Below, piece after piece: positions 25,977 to 34,997 of a stretch of DNA of 64,000 nucleotides. The position numbers and the translations under genes were made by a program. The DNA is from Cohnella laeviribosi DSM 21336 (GTDB taxonomy: Bacteria; Bacillota; Bacilli; Paenibacillales; Paenibacillaceae), in NCBI RefSeq assembly GCF_000378425.1, contig NZ_KB899820.1, positions 1 through 64,000 on the forward strand, written 5' to 3'. Below the pieces are notes generated by a model. The model was not told the origin of the DNA and made no database searches. It worked only from the letters and a program-made list of their open reading frames with translations. The first letter of the stretch is position 1. Each line of letters starts with the position of its first letter.

Positions 25977-26885
25977 TTAATTCAGTTTCTCTTCCTTGAA
26001 AATCAGCCGCTGCACAACCGTAATCAGCATGATGACGACCGCCAGCACGAAGGCGAGCGCCGATGCGTAGCCCATGTCGAGGTTTTTGAAGGCATACTGG
26101 TAAATGAGCAGCACCATCGTCAGCGTCGCGTTGTTGGGTCCGCCGGAGCCTGCGGAGAAAATATAGGATTGGTCGAACAACTGGAACGTGCCGATGATCC
26201 CCATCACCACGACGTAAAACGTCACGGGCTTCAGCTGCGGAACCGTGATGCGCCAGAACTTGGTCCAGGCGTTCGCCCCGTCGATTGCCGCCGCTTCGTA
26301 CTGGGACTCGGGAATGTCCTGCATCGCGGCCAGATAGATCACCATGTACAGCGGAGCCGTCGACCAAATGTTCATCAGCATGATGCCCGTCAGCGCCACG
26401 GCCGGATCGCCCAGCCAGTTGTAGGTCGGCAGTCCGGCAAGCTCAAGGAGGTGGTTGAGCAGTCCGTTGCTGTTGTAAATCCACATGAAAATCAGCACGA
26501 GCACGGCCGACGAGGTCACGGTCGGCAGGTAGTAGGCGACGCGGAAAAAGTTCCGGAATTTGATCTTCATATTCAGAATCGCCGCAAGCACCAGGGCGAG
26601 CAGCGTTTGGCACGGCACGACGATCAGCGCGTATTTGGCGGTGTTGCGCAGCGCGATCCACAGCCTGGCGTCGTCCAGCATCCGTTCGAAGTTGGCCGTT
26701 CCGGCGAATTTGTAGCTGACGCTTCCGAGCAGATTCACCTTGTGAAAAGACAAAAAGATCGCATAAAGGATCGGCAGCAGCATAAACAGTCCCAGAATGA
26801 GAACGACCGGCGTCATAAAGGTGTAGCCCGCCAGCGCTTCGCGGAGCCGAAGCCGGCTTTGGCGCCCGTTTGGCGATTTGGCCAT
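25977..26885 (-). CDS. Sugar ABC transporter permease (MalF-type)
   Basis: 302-residue membrane permease, with helices beginning at GYTFMTPVVLILGLFMLLPI and the EAA loop YEAAAIDGANAWTKFWRITVPQL. The frame opens at 27101, but GGGAGAGGG before the ATG at 26885 and family length set the start there. It is separated from the binding-protein gene by about 310 bp that contain two strong hairpins. Confidence 0.94.
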   Translation of the reverse strand: MAKSPNGRQSRLRLREALAGYTFMTPVVLILGLFMLLPILYAIFLSFHKVNLLGSVSYKFAGTANFERMLDDARLWIALRNTAKYALIVVPCQTLLALVLAAILNMKIKFRNFFRVAYYLPTVTSSAVLVLIFMWIYNSNGLLNHLLELAGLPTYNWLGDPAVALTGIMLMNIWSTAPLYMVIYLAAMQDIPESQYEAAAIDGANAWTKFWRITVPQLKPVTFYVVVMGIIGTFQLFDQSYIFSAGSGGPNNATLTMVLLIYQYAFKNLDMGYASALAFVLAVVIMLITVVQRLIFKEEKLN

Positions 26886-27194
26886 CCCGAACCCTCTCCC
26901 TTCCTGATTTGAATCATTCCCCGTCCCTCGGCGGAGACGATTCGGAAACGTGCCCGACACTCGGGCGCTCTCCGAATCGTCAAGCCAAACGGCACGCCGC
27001 CCCTGCGGAAGCGAGAACGTTTTGCGGCGGGAACGCAAATTCCCGGTCGCGTCCTCGCATGAAACGACTGAAGCCGGCCTTTCCGGCTTCAGTCGTTTCA
27101 CGACGACGCAGCCGCGGATGCGCCGGAGAGCGGCCCGCTCTCCGGCGAAAGGCGTTCCCGGCCTGCGGCGCGCGTTCTTGCGCGCGCGTTCGCG
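26886..27194 (-). other. 309-bp intercistronic stretch with two strong hairpins
   Basis: There is no gene. An 18-bp perfect stem with a 5-base loop spans 27060-27100 (arms TGAAACGACTGAAGCCGG and complement). A second, nested stem spans 26938-26979 (CGATTCGGA/TCCGAATCG with inner GCCCGA/TCGGGC). Such structures after a binding-protein gene often protect its mRNA or partly end transcription, giving more binding protein than permease. Confidence 0.75.
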
Positions 27195-28493
27195 TTATTG
27201 GGCCGCCTTAATTTCCTGATTGGCCGTATCCTGCGCTTTTTTCATCGCTTCTTCCAGGCTCGATTGGCCGGTGTAGGCCGCAATGAACTGGTTGTTGAAG
27301 TTGTTCATGATCGTCGGCAGCGTCGTACCCGCCTGCCACGGGATCGAGTACGGGCCGCCCGCCACCAGTGCCGCGCGCAGCGGATCGGTGTCGTAGCCGA
27401 GCTCGGCGGCGACGGATTTGCGGGTCGGAAGCGCGAAGCCTTTGCTCGTCCATGTCTTCATGCCTTCCTTGCCGGTCAGGTAGGACAGCAGCTTCCAGGC
27501 CGCTTCTTTATGCTTCGACTGCTTGTTCATGACATAAGCGACCGTGTAGGACATCGTTCCCTTCTTGCCGTTGACGGTCGGAACCTCCGCGGTGCCGAAA
27601 TCGAGGTCCGGGAAGTTCGACTGCAGATACGGAATCGCCCAGTTGCCCTCGATCACCATCGCGGCCTTTTGCTGGCCGAACATTTCGCCGCCCCAGCCTG
27701 CGCCCACATCGGACGGCTGTCCTGCTGTTTGCGCTTTCAAATGCTGGTCGACAACCAATTGCAGCCCTTTAAGCGCTTCCGGAGTCGCAAACGTCGCCAT
27801 TCCCTGGTCGTCCGTCAGCTTGCCGCCGAACGCGTGGATCATGAACAGCTGGCGAGCCAGCTCGGGCGCTTGGCCCAAACCGTAAACCTCGACCTTGCCG
27901 CCGTTTTTCTTCGTCAGCTTTTCGGAGACGGCCATAAGTTCGTCCCAGGTGGCGGGAGGCGTGGCGATGCCGGCATCGGCGAACATCTTTTTGTTATAGA
28001 ATAAAGCCAGCGTAGACGTGTCTTTCGGGAAGCCGTAGATTTTGCCGTCCTTCGACTTGAAGGCGTCGAGCATCGGAGCCTCGAAGTCCGCCAGGTCGAA
28101 ATCGTCGGTCACGTAGCCGTCAAGCGGCTCGAGCACATCCTTCTCGATGAGCCCGGGAGCTTCGAAGGCGTCCAGGTAAAAGACGTCCGGCGCCTCGTTG
28201 CCGATCAGGCGCGTCTTGATGACGTCCATGTACTGGTCGGCGATCACTTCGTATTTGACTTTGATGTCCGGATTTTTCGTCTCGAACTCTTGCAGAACCT
28301 GATTGAGCAGCGACTGTTCCTCCGGCGACGTCGTCCAGCCGGCAAGCGTTACCTCGACCTGCCCGCCGGACGGCGAGGACGGGGATGAGGAAGACGACGG
28401 GGCCGCCTGTTCGTTCGAACCGCCTCCGCAGCCGGCCGCGGCCAGAGACACCGCGAGCAGCAGCGACGCCCCTCCAAACCATTTTCGTTTCAT
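27195..28493 (-). CDS. Sugar ABC transporter substrate-binding lipoprotein
   Basis: 432 residues. The lipoprotein signal ends in the box LAAAGC, followed by a Gly/Ser/Pro linker. The body matches the MalE-type family (VEVTLAGWTTSPEEQSLLNQVLQEFETKNPDIKVKYE). It captures an oligosaccharide outside the membrane and hands it to the two permeases that follow. GGGAGG precedes the ATG. The neighbouring debranching-type enzyme hints at an alpha-glucan-derived sugar; this is inference. Confidence 0.95.
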   Translation of the reverse strand: MKRKWFGGASLLLAVSLAAAGCGGGSNEQAAPSSSSSPSSPSGGQVEVTLAGWTTSPEEQSLLNQVLQEFETKNPDIKVKYEVIADQYMDVIKTRLIGNEAPDVFYLDAFEAPGLIEKDVLEPLDGYVTDDFDLADFEAPMLDAFKSKDGKIYGFPKDTSTLALFYNKKMFADAGIATPPATWDELMAVSEKLTKKNGGKVEVYGLGQAPELARQLFMIHAFGGKLTDDQGMATFATPEALKGLQLVVDQHLKAQTAGQPSDVGAGWGGEMFGQQKAAMVIEGNWAIPYLQSNFPDLDFGTAEVPTVNGKKGTMSYTVAYVMNKQSKHKEAAWKLLSYLTGKEGMKTWTSKGFALPTRKSVAAELGYDTDPLRAALVAGGPYSIPWQAGTTLPTIMNNFNNQFIAAYTGQSSLEEAMKKAQDTANQEIKAAQ

Positions 28494-28621
28494 ACGGAAT
28501 CCTCCCTTTTTTAATGTGATTTATAATTAAACGGATGAAAACCGCGGGCGGGGCGGGAACGGGGCCGTCCGAACAAGCGGCGTCCCCGCGGCTTGCTCCG
28601 CCGCAAGCGGTCCCGGTCCGT

Positions 28622-30745
28622 TCAATCCTCCTTGGCGCGGGCAGGTTCTGCGGTTTCGATCCGGCAACCGCTCGTATTGGCCAGAATCCGGACTTCCACC
28701 TGCGAATCCTCCCGGGTTCGGGTCAGCTCCACCGACAGATGTCCCCGTCCGACGGGAATGTCCGCCGCCGTCAGGCGGTTTACGCCTTCCGGCAGCCACG
28801 GTCTGAGCGTCAGCCGGCCGGCCGGCGCATCGGCCTCGAGTCCGAGCATCGCCTGAATCAGCACGACGGACGTCCCGGCCGCCCACGCCTGCGGAGAGCA
28901 GGCAACCGGATAGCTTACCGGATAGCCCAGGCTATCGTCATAGCCGCAGAACAGCTCGGGCAGGCGATGATACTCGAACTTCTCCGCCGCCCGGATCAGA
29001 GCGCCGGCCAGCGCCGCTGCCGCCGATACGAACCCCAGGCGGCTCAAGCCGAGCAGGATCAGCGAATTGTCGTGCGGCCAGACGCTGCCGTCGTGATAGC
29101 TCATCGGGTTGTAGCCGGTCGACAGCCGCGACATCGTGCGGATGCCGTAGCCGCTGAACATATCCGGCGCGATCAGCCTGTCGGCCACGGCCTTCGCCCG
29201 CTCTTCCGACAAGATGCCGCTCATGAGCAGATGCCCCGGGTTCGACGTCACCGACCGGACCTGCCGTTTGTCCGCGTCCAGCGCGATGGCGTAAAACCGC
29301 TCATCCTCCATCCAGAACGCCCGGTCGAAGGATTGCTTCAGACGTTCCGCTTCCTCCGCAAGCCGCCGCGCCAACTCCGGAAGCCCCAGCCGCTCCGCGA
29401 TCGGGGCGAGCCGGCTTTTCGCCTGGTACACATAGCCTTGAACCTCCACAAGCGCGATCGGCGCCGCCGCGAAGCTTCCGTCCTCGTGCACGACCGAATC
29501 GGCCGAATCTTTCCAGCCCTGATTGGCGATGCCTTTGGACGACTCCTGATAGTACTCGACGAAGCCGTCTCCGTCCCGGTCGCCGTACGAATCGATCCAC
29601 TCTAGCGCCCGCTCGATGTTCGGCATAAGCTCTTTCACCGTCTCCAGGTCTCCGGTCCAGTGCGCGTATTCGGCCGCCAGCAGCACAAACAGCGGGGTCG
29701 AATCGATGCTTCCGTAATAAGGCGCGAACGGAACCTGGCCGGACTTCGACAGCTCGCCGCTGCGGAGCTCGTGCAGAATTTTGCCCGGCTGCTCGTCTTT
29801 CCACGGATTCGTTTCCTCGCCCTGCCAGGCGGCCATCATGCGCAGCGTCCCCTTGGCCGTGGCCGGGTCCAGCGGCAGCATCTGCAAAGCGGCGATCAGG
29901 CTGTCGCGGCCGAAAGGCACCGCGTACCACGGCAAGCCGGCCACCGGGAACGGGCCGTAGCCGAAGTCGGACAGCAGCGCCTGCAGGTCTCTGACCCCCC
30001 GCTCGAACAGCGAATCCAGCACCGGATTGTCGCTTGCGACTTTCGTTTTTCCGTTCCGCCACTGTTCGTAGCTTTTCCGCAGCTCGGCAAGCGCCTTATC
30101 CGGCTCTGCAACCGCGGGCTTCGCGCCGTCTATCGAGGGCGCTACCGTGAAGCGGATGCGCTTGGCCTCCGCCGGAGCCAGCGTCACGGCAAACCGCACC
30201 TCGCCGTTTTCGTTGGCCTCGTCGGCCTCCGCGTCCCAGGCGACGACCGTTTCCTTGCGGATGCCGTCGCAGCCTACATATTCGGCGCGCCAATGCCGGC
30301 GGTCCGTCTCCCTTGCGGTGATCCGGCCGAGCCGCTCCGAAGGCTGGAAGCCGCGCACGAGGAACATGTCGGCGAAGTCGGCGTCCAGCCTCACCTCGAG
30401 CTCGAACGCAACGGTCCGGGTCGAAAAGTTGGTCATGGATACGTTTTCGTAAAGAACATCGTTGTAAATGAACCGTTCGCGAACGATCTCGACCGATTCC
30501 CGCCACAGCCGGAGCTCGCCGTTTTCCTCCATGTGCTCGTTCGTCAGCCTGAACGCGGCGACGTAATTGTCGTCCGCGGCGGAGGACAGCAGCACCGGCC
30601 GCTTGCCGTTCAGCTTCAGCTCCAGCCTGCTCAAAAATCTCGTGTCTCGCATATACAAGCCGTTCGGCGAATCGCCCCCGACGGCGTCGCCGTGCCGGTC
30701 CGTCATCAAGAAGACGTCGTTGTTTTTAATGACTCTGTATTCCAT
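28622..30745 (-). CDS. Glycogen-debranching-type enzyme (amylo-alpha-1,6-glucosidase family)
   Basis: 707 residues. The N-terminal glycogen-debranching domain (YRVIKNNDVFLMTDRHGD...) is followed by a six-hairpin (alpha/alpha)6 catalytic domain with GLPWYAVPFGRDSLIAALQ and SVWPHDNSLILLGL. Related proteins hydrolyse alpha-1,6 or similar linkages in oligosaccharides. No signal peptide, so it acts inside the cell on imported sugar. The ATG at 30745 has AGGAGA upstream and is preferred over 30763. It lies downstream of two LacI-type operators and ahead of the transporter genes. Confidence 0.88.
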   Translation of the reverse strand: MEYRVIKNNDVFLMTDRHGDAVGGDSPNGLYMRDTRFLSRLELKLNGKRPVLLSSAADDNYVAAFRLTNEHMEENGELRLWRESVEIVRERFIYNDVLYENVSMTNFSTRTVAFELEVRLDADFADMFLVRGFQPSERLGRITARETDRRHWRAEYVGCDGIRKETVVAWDAEADEANENGEVRFAVTLAPAEAKRIRFTVAPSIDGAKPAVAEPDKALAELRKSYEQWRNGKTKVASDNPVLDSLFERGVRDLQALLSDFGYGPFPVAGLPWYAVPFGRDSLIAALQMLPLDPATAKGTLRMMAAWQGEETNPWKDEQPGKILHELRSGELSKSGQVPFAPYYGSIDSTPLFVLLAAEYAHWTGDLETVKELMPNIERALEWIDSYGDRDGDGFVEYYQESSKGIANQGWKDSADSVVHEDGSFAAAPIALVEVQGYVYQAKSRLAPIAERLGLPELARRLAEEAERLKQSFDRAFWMEDERFYAIALDADKRQVRSVTSNPGHLLMSGILSEERAKAVADRLIAPDMFSGYGIRTMSRLSTGYNPMSYHDGSVWPHDNSLILLGLSRLGFVSAAAALAGALIRAAEKFEYHRLPELFCGYDDSLGYPVSYPVACSPQAWAAGTSVVLIQAMLGLEADAPAGRLTLRPWLPEGVNRLTAADIPVGRGHLSVELTRTREDSQVEVRILANTSGCRIETAEPARAKED

Positions 30746-30814
30746 CGCGTTTCTCTCCTGCAACTATTCTTTTGGTGATCTGTCTCTGAATCTTTTCGAT
30801 ATCGTTCTCTTTTT

Positions 30815-30863
30815 TCCGAAACGTTTCGGATTTTACGCGAAAAAGAGACCCGAAACGTTTCGG
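30815..30863 (-). promoter_or_regulatory. Debranching-operon promoter with two LacI-type operators
   Basis: Palindromes TCCGAAACGTTTCGGA (30815-30830) and CCGAAACGTTTCGG (30850-30863) flank a possible -10 TAAAAT (about 30830-30835, minus strand). One operator covers the -35 zone and the other the start region, a classic repression layout for the LacI protein encoded just upstream. Confidence 0.85.
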
Positions 30864-30889
30864 ATACGGATTCAAAAGAAACGCGGTGA

Positions 30890-31912
30890 TCACGTGGATG
30901 CGATTTGCCGCGTACTTTCGCGTACGATCAATTGATTGCCGAGCAAAATTTTCCGGTTGTCCGTCCGTTTGTCCAGGATGTCGATCAGCAGTTGGGCGCC
31001 CTGATACCCAAGCTGGTATTTGTCCTGCCGGATCGTCGTCAGTTTCGGAGAGCAATAAGCGGCGATGCTGATGTCGTCAAAGCCGATGATGGAGATTTCG
31101 TCCGGAACCTTGCGCTCCATCCGCTCCAGCGTCCGCATCGCCCCGAGCGCCATCAGGTCGCTGGCGCAAAATACGGCGGTCACCTCGGGATGGCGGAGCA
31201 GAATCCGGTACATCGCCTCCGCGCCCCCGTCCTCGGTGAACGAGCCGTCGTACACCAGCTCCGGGCGGTATTCGACGCCGGCCTGCTCCAGCGCGTCGCG
31301 ATAGCCGGCCAGCCGCTCCTGGCTGACATGCGCCCGGTCGTGGCCGTTGATCATCGCAATGTGACGGTGCCCCAGCTGCAGCAGATGATTGGTGGCCATC
31401 GCCGCGCCGGACCGGCTGTCCGAAGCGATGTACCCGACGTTTTCGCCCGTTTTCGGAATGTCGATCAGGACGCAGGGGAACGCATTTTGTTCGATGACCT
31501 CCTGCAAATAGGGATCGTCCAGCCGCAAGCCGGACAGGATCGCGCCTTCGACGTTGCGCTCCTTGCAGAGCGCCGAATACGATTTCTCCATTTGCTTGGA
31601 CGGGTTGGTGCTGAACAGCAGCAAATCGTAGTTCAGCTCGCCCGCCCGGTCGTTAATGCCGCATAAAATTTCGTATGCAAACGCGTCCTTGGCCCCCGCG
31701 CGGTTGATGTCCGAGATGATCAGGCCGATCGTGCGCGTTTTTTTGGAGACGAGGCTTCTCGCCACCGCATTGGGACTGTAAGACAGCTCCTCGGCTACGC
31801 GCTTGATCTTCCGGCGCGTCTCCTCGTTGACGTCGTCGTGGCCGTTTAGCGCTCTGGAAACGGTTGTAACGGATACGCCCGCTTTTTTGGCTATGTCCTT
31901 TATCGTTACCAT
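30890..31912 (-). CDS. LacI-family transcriptional repressor
   Basis: 340 residues. The N-terminal helix-turn-helix is VTIKDIAKKAGVSVTTVSRALNG, followed by the hinge region (YSPNAVARSLVSKKTRTIGLI) and a periplasmic-binding-like sugar domain (about 60-335). It sits upstream of the debranching enzyme and ABC transporter genes, with the same palindrome before itself and before them, so it very likely controls both. The ligand is unknown. Confidence 0.95.
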   Translation of the reverse strand: MVTIKDIAKKAGVSVTTVSRALNGHDDVNEETRRKIKRVAEELSYSPNAVARSLVSKKTRTIGLIISDINRAGAKDAFAYEILCGINDRAGELNYDLLLFSTNPSKQMEKSYSALCKERNVEGAILSGLRLDDPYLQEVIEQNAFPCVLIDIPKTGENVGYIASDSRSGAAMATNHLLQLGHRHIAMINGHDRAHVSQERLAGYRDALEQAGVEYRPELVYDGSFTEDGGAEAMYRILLRHPEVTAVFCASDLMALGAMRTLERMERKVPDEISIIGFDDISIAAYCSPKLTTIRQDKYQLGYQGAQLLIDILDKRTDNRKILLGNQLIVRESTRQIAST

Positions 31913-31926
31913 GGTGCAAACACCTT

Positions 31927-31974
31927 TCCGAAACGTTTCGGATTCATTATAAAGGATAACCTCCCGGCCTGCAA
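31927..31974 (-). promoter_or_regulatory. lacI-type gene promoter with autoregulatory operator
   Basis: On the minus strand, -35 TTGCAG (31969-31974) and -10 TATAAT (31946-31951) are separated by 17 bp. The palindrome TCCGAAACGTTTCGGA (31927-31942) lies just downstream and reaches close to the ribosome binding site. It is the same 16-mer as at 30815. Confidence 0.85.
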
Positions 31975-32110
31975 GCGATTTATTTGCCGCAGTTTCCGGC
32001 CGAGAGGTTCAAAGAGGAGCGATGCCGCGCCGGGCCGCTTGCGAGCCGTCCGAATGCCGGACCGCGCCGGGCCCGTCTGGCCGGCAGGAAAGGAACCCGC
32101 AAAAAGAGCG

Positions 32111-32491
32111 CTATCGGGCTTCGAAATGATCGTAGGTTTCGGAATCGGGATCGAATCGCTCTTTGACTTCCACATCTTCCAAGCCGCCCGACGAATACGC
32201 CTCCGACGAGACCCAATCTTCGTTGACGGTATGCGCGGGAATCGGAATGGCGTCAAGCCCGTAGGCCGCATCCGCATGCATCGAGGCGTCCGCCGGCGCC
32301 TGTTCCACGAGCTCCCCTCCATGGCTCTGGGCGATCTCCAAAGCCGAGATCAGGTCCTCCCGGATCACATGGATGTGAATGCGGTTGCCTTCGTGCATTT
32401 GCGGATCGTAACCAAGTTCGCCGAACGTCTCGTAAGCGAGCTGGGCCGCCGAAGCGTTGGGAAACCTGAACATGAGCGCGTTGGACTGCAT
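32111..32491 (-). CDS. Hypothetical protein, 126 residues
   Basis: GGGAGAAG lies upstream of the ATG. The N-terminal half (NALMFRFPNASAAQLAYETFGELGYDP...IHIHVIREDLISALEIAQSHGG) looks like a small alpha/beta domain. The C-terminal half is acidic and probably disordered. There is no signal peptide or membrane helix. It stands alone between the LacI gene and ecsB. I do not recognise the family. Confidence 0.7.
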   Translation of the reverse strand: MQSNALMFRFPNASAAQLAYETFGELGYDPQMHEGNRIHIHVIREDLISALEIAQSHGGELVEQAPADASMHADAAYGLDAIPIPAHTVNEDWVSSEAYSSGGLEDVEVKERFDPDSETYDHFEAR

Positions 32492-32576
32492 GATCGCATC
32501 TTCTCCCGTATCTGGAATCGGTCATCCTCTTCAGGTTGCCCCGCGACGCCGTCCGGCATGTATGCCCGGACCGCTG

Positions 32577-32639
32577 CTCCATGCGTCGGCCCGTACGCTT
32601 CATGCGTCGGTCCCTGCGCTCCATGCGCCCCCTCGCACG
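32577..32639. repeat. 21-bp tandem repeat (three degenerate copies)
   Basis: Copies at 32577, 32598 and 32619 share the form CTYCATGCGTCGGYCCNTRCG. They lie in the 210-bp gap between ecsB and the hypothetical gene. Confidence 0.7.
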
Positions 32640-32701
32640 CTCCCGCACTTTCCCGCCGCGCCCATGCGGACAAGGCGGCAGCCCGCGCCCGGTTCGCGCG
32701 C

Positions 32702-34033
32702 TCACGCGTTCTCCCGCGCCTCCTCCTCTTCCGTGCCGCTTGGACGTTCCCCGGTTTGGGCCTTGCGCTTGCTTTCCCGGAATTGCAAATAAACCGACAC
32801 CACGCTGTCGAGATACCTGCCCGCCGCCCAGCCGACCGCAGGCGCTAGCGGAACGGCCAGCCACCCCGCTCCTCCGTAAAGAAGCCCGATCTTGCACCCA
32901 AGCGCAAGGCCCCAAAGCCCAAACAGCGGCAAAACCAGGGCCCGCCTGCCGATCCCTTCCGCTTCCCGCAGCGCAAGCGGGGGCCACGGCAGCATGGCGA
33001 CATAGCGCTCCCCTTCCCACTGCTTCCACTGTCCGTGCAGCCAGAACAGCGCAAATAGCCCCGACACGGGCCACATGGCGAGCCCGAGTCCGAGCGGCGG
33101 AAGCGCGACCGCCGCCGAACCGATGGCCGCAAACGTCAGCAAAGCCTGCACGTTCTCCGGATCCCGCAGCTTCGCTTTGACCCACAGTTCGGCAATCCGC
33201 TCGCGGGTACCCCTGCGCCGGAACAAATTCCTGCGCAGCGATAGCAGCGGCTTCCGTCCCCGCGGAACGGAACGCGCGCCTCCGGCTTCCATGAGCAGAA
33301 ATCGGACGCAAGCCGAATACGCTTCCCGTTCCGCCGCCACCTCATGCAGAAAGGTTCCCTTTGCTCTTAAACGCAGCCATGTCAGCAGGCAGGACGCCGC
33401 AATCAGCGCGGCAAGCGCCAGCCCGAACGAGGCTCCGCTCCGGATCGCGGTCATCCCCGAGACCCAGGCTGCCATCAGAATCAGTCTCGCGACCCAGACG
33501 GCCGCAACCCGCCGCCACCCCGACCGCCGGCGCTCAAGCCCGTCGCGGACCAGCGTCCATGCGTAGCCAAGCAGAGCGGCCGCTCCGGCCATGGCCGCGC
33601 CGGTTGCCGCGTCCCAGCCAAAGCGCAGGTCGAGCAGCGGAGCGAGCAGAGCGACGACCGCCGCCGCCGTCAGCAGCCGCACCAGCAGCGTGTACGCCAG
33701 CCCCGTCGCGATCATTGGCCGCGTCCACCTGGCGCTGCGCCGCAAAAACAAGCCGTCGCCGTAATCGGCGAACGTGCGCGCGCGGGCTCTCAGCATGGCG
33801 GCCGCCAGCAGGACGAACACCGTCTGCTGCGGAACCGCGGCGAACCACGAAGGCGGATGGAGCCAGGCGTCCCGGTACATATTGGCGCCGATAAACAGAG
33901 CGGGAATCGCGATGTAAACCTGCACCGTCCAGTCGAGCGTCAGACGCCAGCATTTCCAGACTTCGCCCCAGAAAAAGACGATCCGGGACAGAACGAGAGG
34001 GACGGGCCGAAAGTGTCTTCGTCCGCCGTTCAC
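32702..34033 (-). CDS. ecsB: ABC transporter permease, EcsB family
   Basis: 443-residue membrane protein with many hydrophobic segments and an Arg-rich, polar C-terminus. Partner of EcsA; in Bacillus the pair affects secretion, protease processing and competence. The open frame continues far upstream, but that part is only the shadow of ecsA. The start is the GTG at 34033, which overlaps the ecsA stop in a GTGA. No ecsC is found nearby. Confidence 0.85.
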   Translation of the reverse strand: MNGGRRHFRPVPLVLSRIVFFWGEVWKCWRLTLDWTVQVYIAIPALFIGANMYRDAWLHPPSWFAAVPQQTVFVLLAAAMLRARARTFADYGDGLFLRRSARWTRPMIATGLAYTLLVRLLTAAAVVALLAPLLDLRFGWDAATGAAMAGAAALLGYAWTLVRDGLERRRSGWRRVAAVWVARLILMAAWVSGMTAIRSGASFGLALAALIAASCLLTWLRLRAKGTFLHEVAAEREAYSACVRFLLMEAGGARSVPRGRKPLLSLRRNLFRRRGTRERIAELWVKAKLRDPENVQALLTFAAIGSAAVALPPLGLGLAMWPVSGLFALFWLHGQWKQWEGERYVAMLPWPPLALREAEGIGRRALVLPLFGLWGLALGCKIGLLYGGAGWLAVPLAPAVGWAAGRYLDSVVSVYLQFRESKRKAQTGERPSGTEEEEARENA

Positions 34034-34803
34034 GAACGCTCCGCCCCCTCTTGCGTCAATACGCGGAAGCATTCGAACAGCGGGGTGCCGTCCGGGCAGC
34101 CGGCGGCCCGGCGGATGTCGGCGAGCGTGCCCGAAGCGGCGATGCCTCCTTCGTGAATGAGAACGAAGCGGTCGCAAAGCCGCTCGGCCGAATCCAGCAC
34201 GTGCGTCGTCAGCACGACGGACGCTCCGCGGGTCCGCTCCTCGTCCAGCGCCGCAAGCAGTTCCATGACCGCGCCCGGGTCCAGGCCGATAAACGGCTCG
34301 TCCACCAGGAACAGATCCGGCTCCAGCAGAAAAGCCGCGATCAGCATCACCTTTTGCTGCATGCCCTTGGAGAAGCGGACCGGGTATTCGTGCTTGGCTT
34401 TCCGCAGGCGGAAACGGTCGAGCAGCCGATCCGCCCGCTCCCCGAATCGGTCCTCGGGCATCCCCGCGGCCGCCGCCGCCAACTGCAGATGCTCCCACAG
34501 CGTAAACCGCTCGTACAAAATCGGCAATTCGGGGATGTACGCCATGCGCCGGATGCCGTCTTCGGAACGATCCGAAGGCTCGCGCTCCGTTAGGCCGTTC
34601 CAGTCGATTTGTCCTTTCCAATGCCCGAGCTGGCCGAGCAGCCCCTTCATGACGGTGCTTTTGCCCGCGCCGTTCGGACCGAGCAACCCGAGCCGCTCCC
34701 CGGGACGCACTTCGAAGAACAGATCGCGGAGAATCGGCTTGCCCGGTTCGTACCCCGCCTCATCGATCCGCACCCGAAGCCGGAAATCCGCACCTTCCTG
34801 CAT
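34030..34803 (-). CDS. ecsA: ABC transporter ATP-binding protein, EcsA family
   Basis: 257 residues. Walker A is GLLGPNGAGKST (39-50). The signature is FSKGMQQK in place of LSGGQ, usual for this family. Walker B is PDLFLVDEPFIGLD, followed by the switch His (LTTHVL). GAGGGTGCGGAT precedes the ATG. It overlaps ecsB by 4 bp. The transported substrate is not known for the family. Confidence 0.9.
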   Translation of the reverse strand: MQEGADFRLRVRIDEAGYEPGKPILRDLFFEVRPGERLGLLGPNGAGKSTVMKGLLGQLGHWKGQIDWNGLTEREPSDRSEDGIRRMAYIPELPILYERFTLWEHLQLAAAAAGMPEDRFGERADRLLDRFRLRKAKHEYPVRFSKGMQQKVMLIAAFLLEPDLFLVDEPFIGLDPGAVMELLAALDEERTRGASVVLTTHVLDSAERLCDRFVLIHEGGIAASGTLADIRRAAGCPDGTPLFECFRVLTQEGAERS

Positions 34804-34897
34804 ATCCGCACCCTCAATCCTGAGCTTTTTCTTTGTTTACGAAAAAAAACGCATGCCCGTTCCAAGGAGACACGTCCTCGGTTCTTCCGGGCGACGA

Positions 34898-34938
34898 AAA
34901 AGAGCCCCCGCCGGTTTCCGGCCGGCGAACGGGGCTCT
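34898..34938 (-). terminator. Terminator after xylB
   Basis: The stem GAGCCCC...GGGGCTC has an inner GCCGG/CCGGC pair and is followed on the minus strand by TTTTT. Confidence 0.88.
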
Positions 34939-34997
34939 GTCAATAGGGAGGCAACCGTCGCGTGACAAGTTACCAATCTTCATTTTAGCGAATTTTG

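Noticed and set aside
34073-34621. Upstream extension of the ecsB frame to 34621
   Set aside because: It only overlaps ecsA in another frame. The GTGA overlap at 34030-34033 gives a normal EcsB start.
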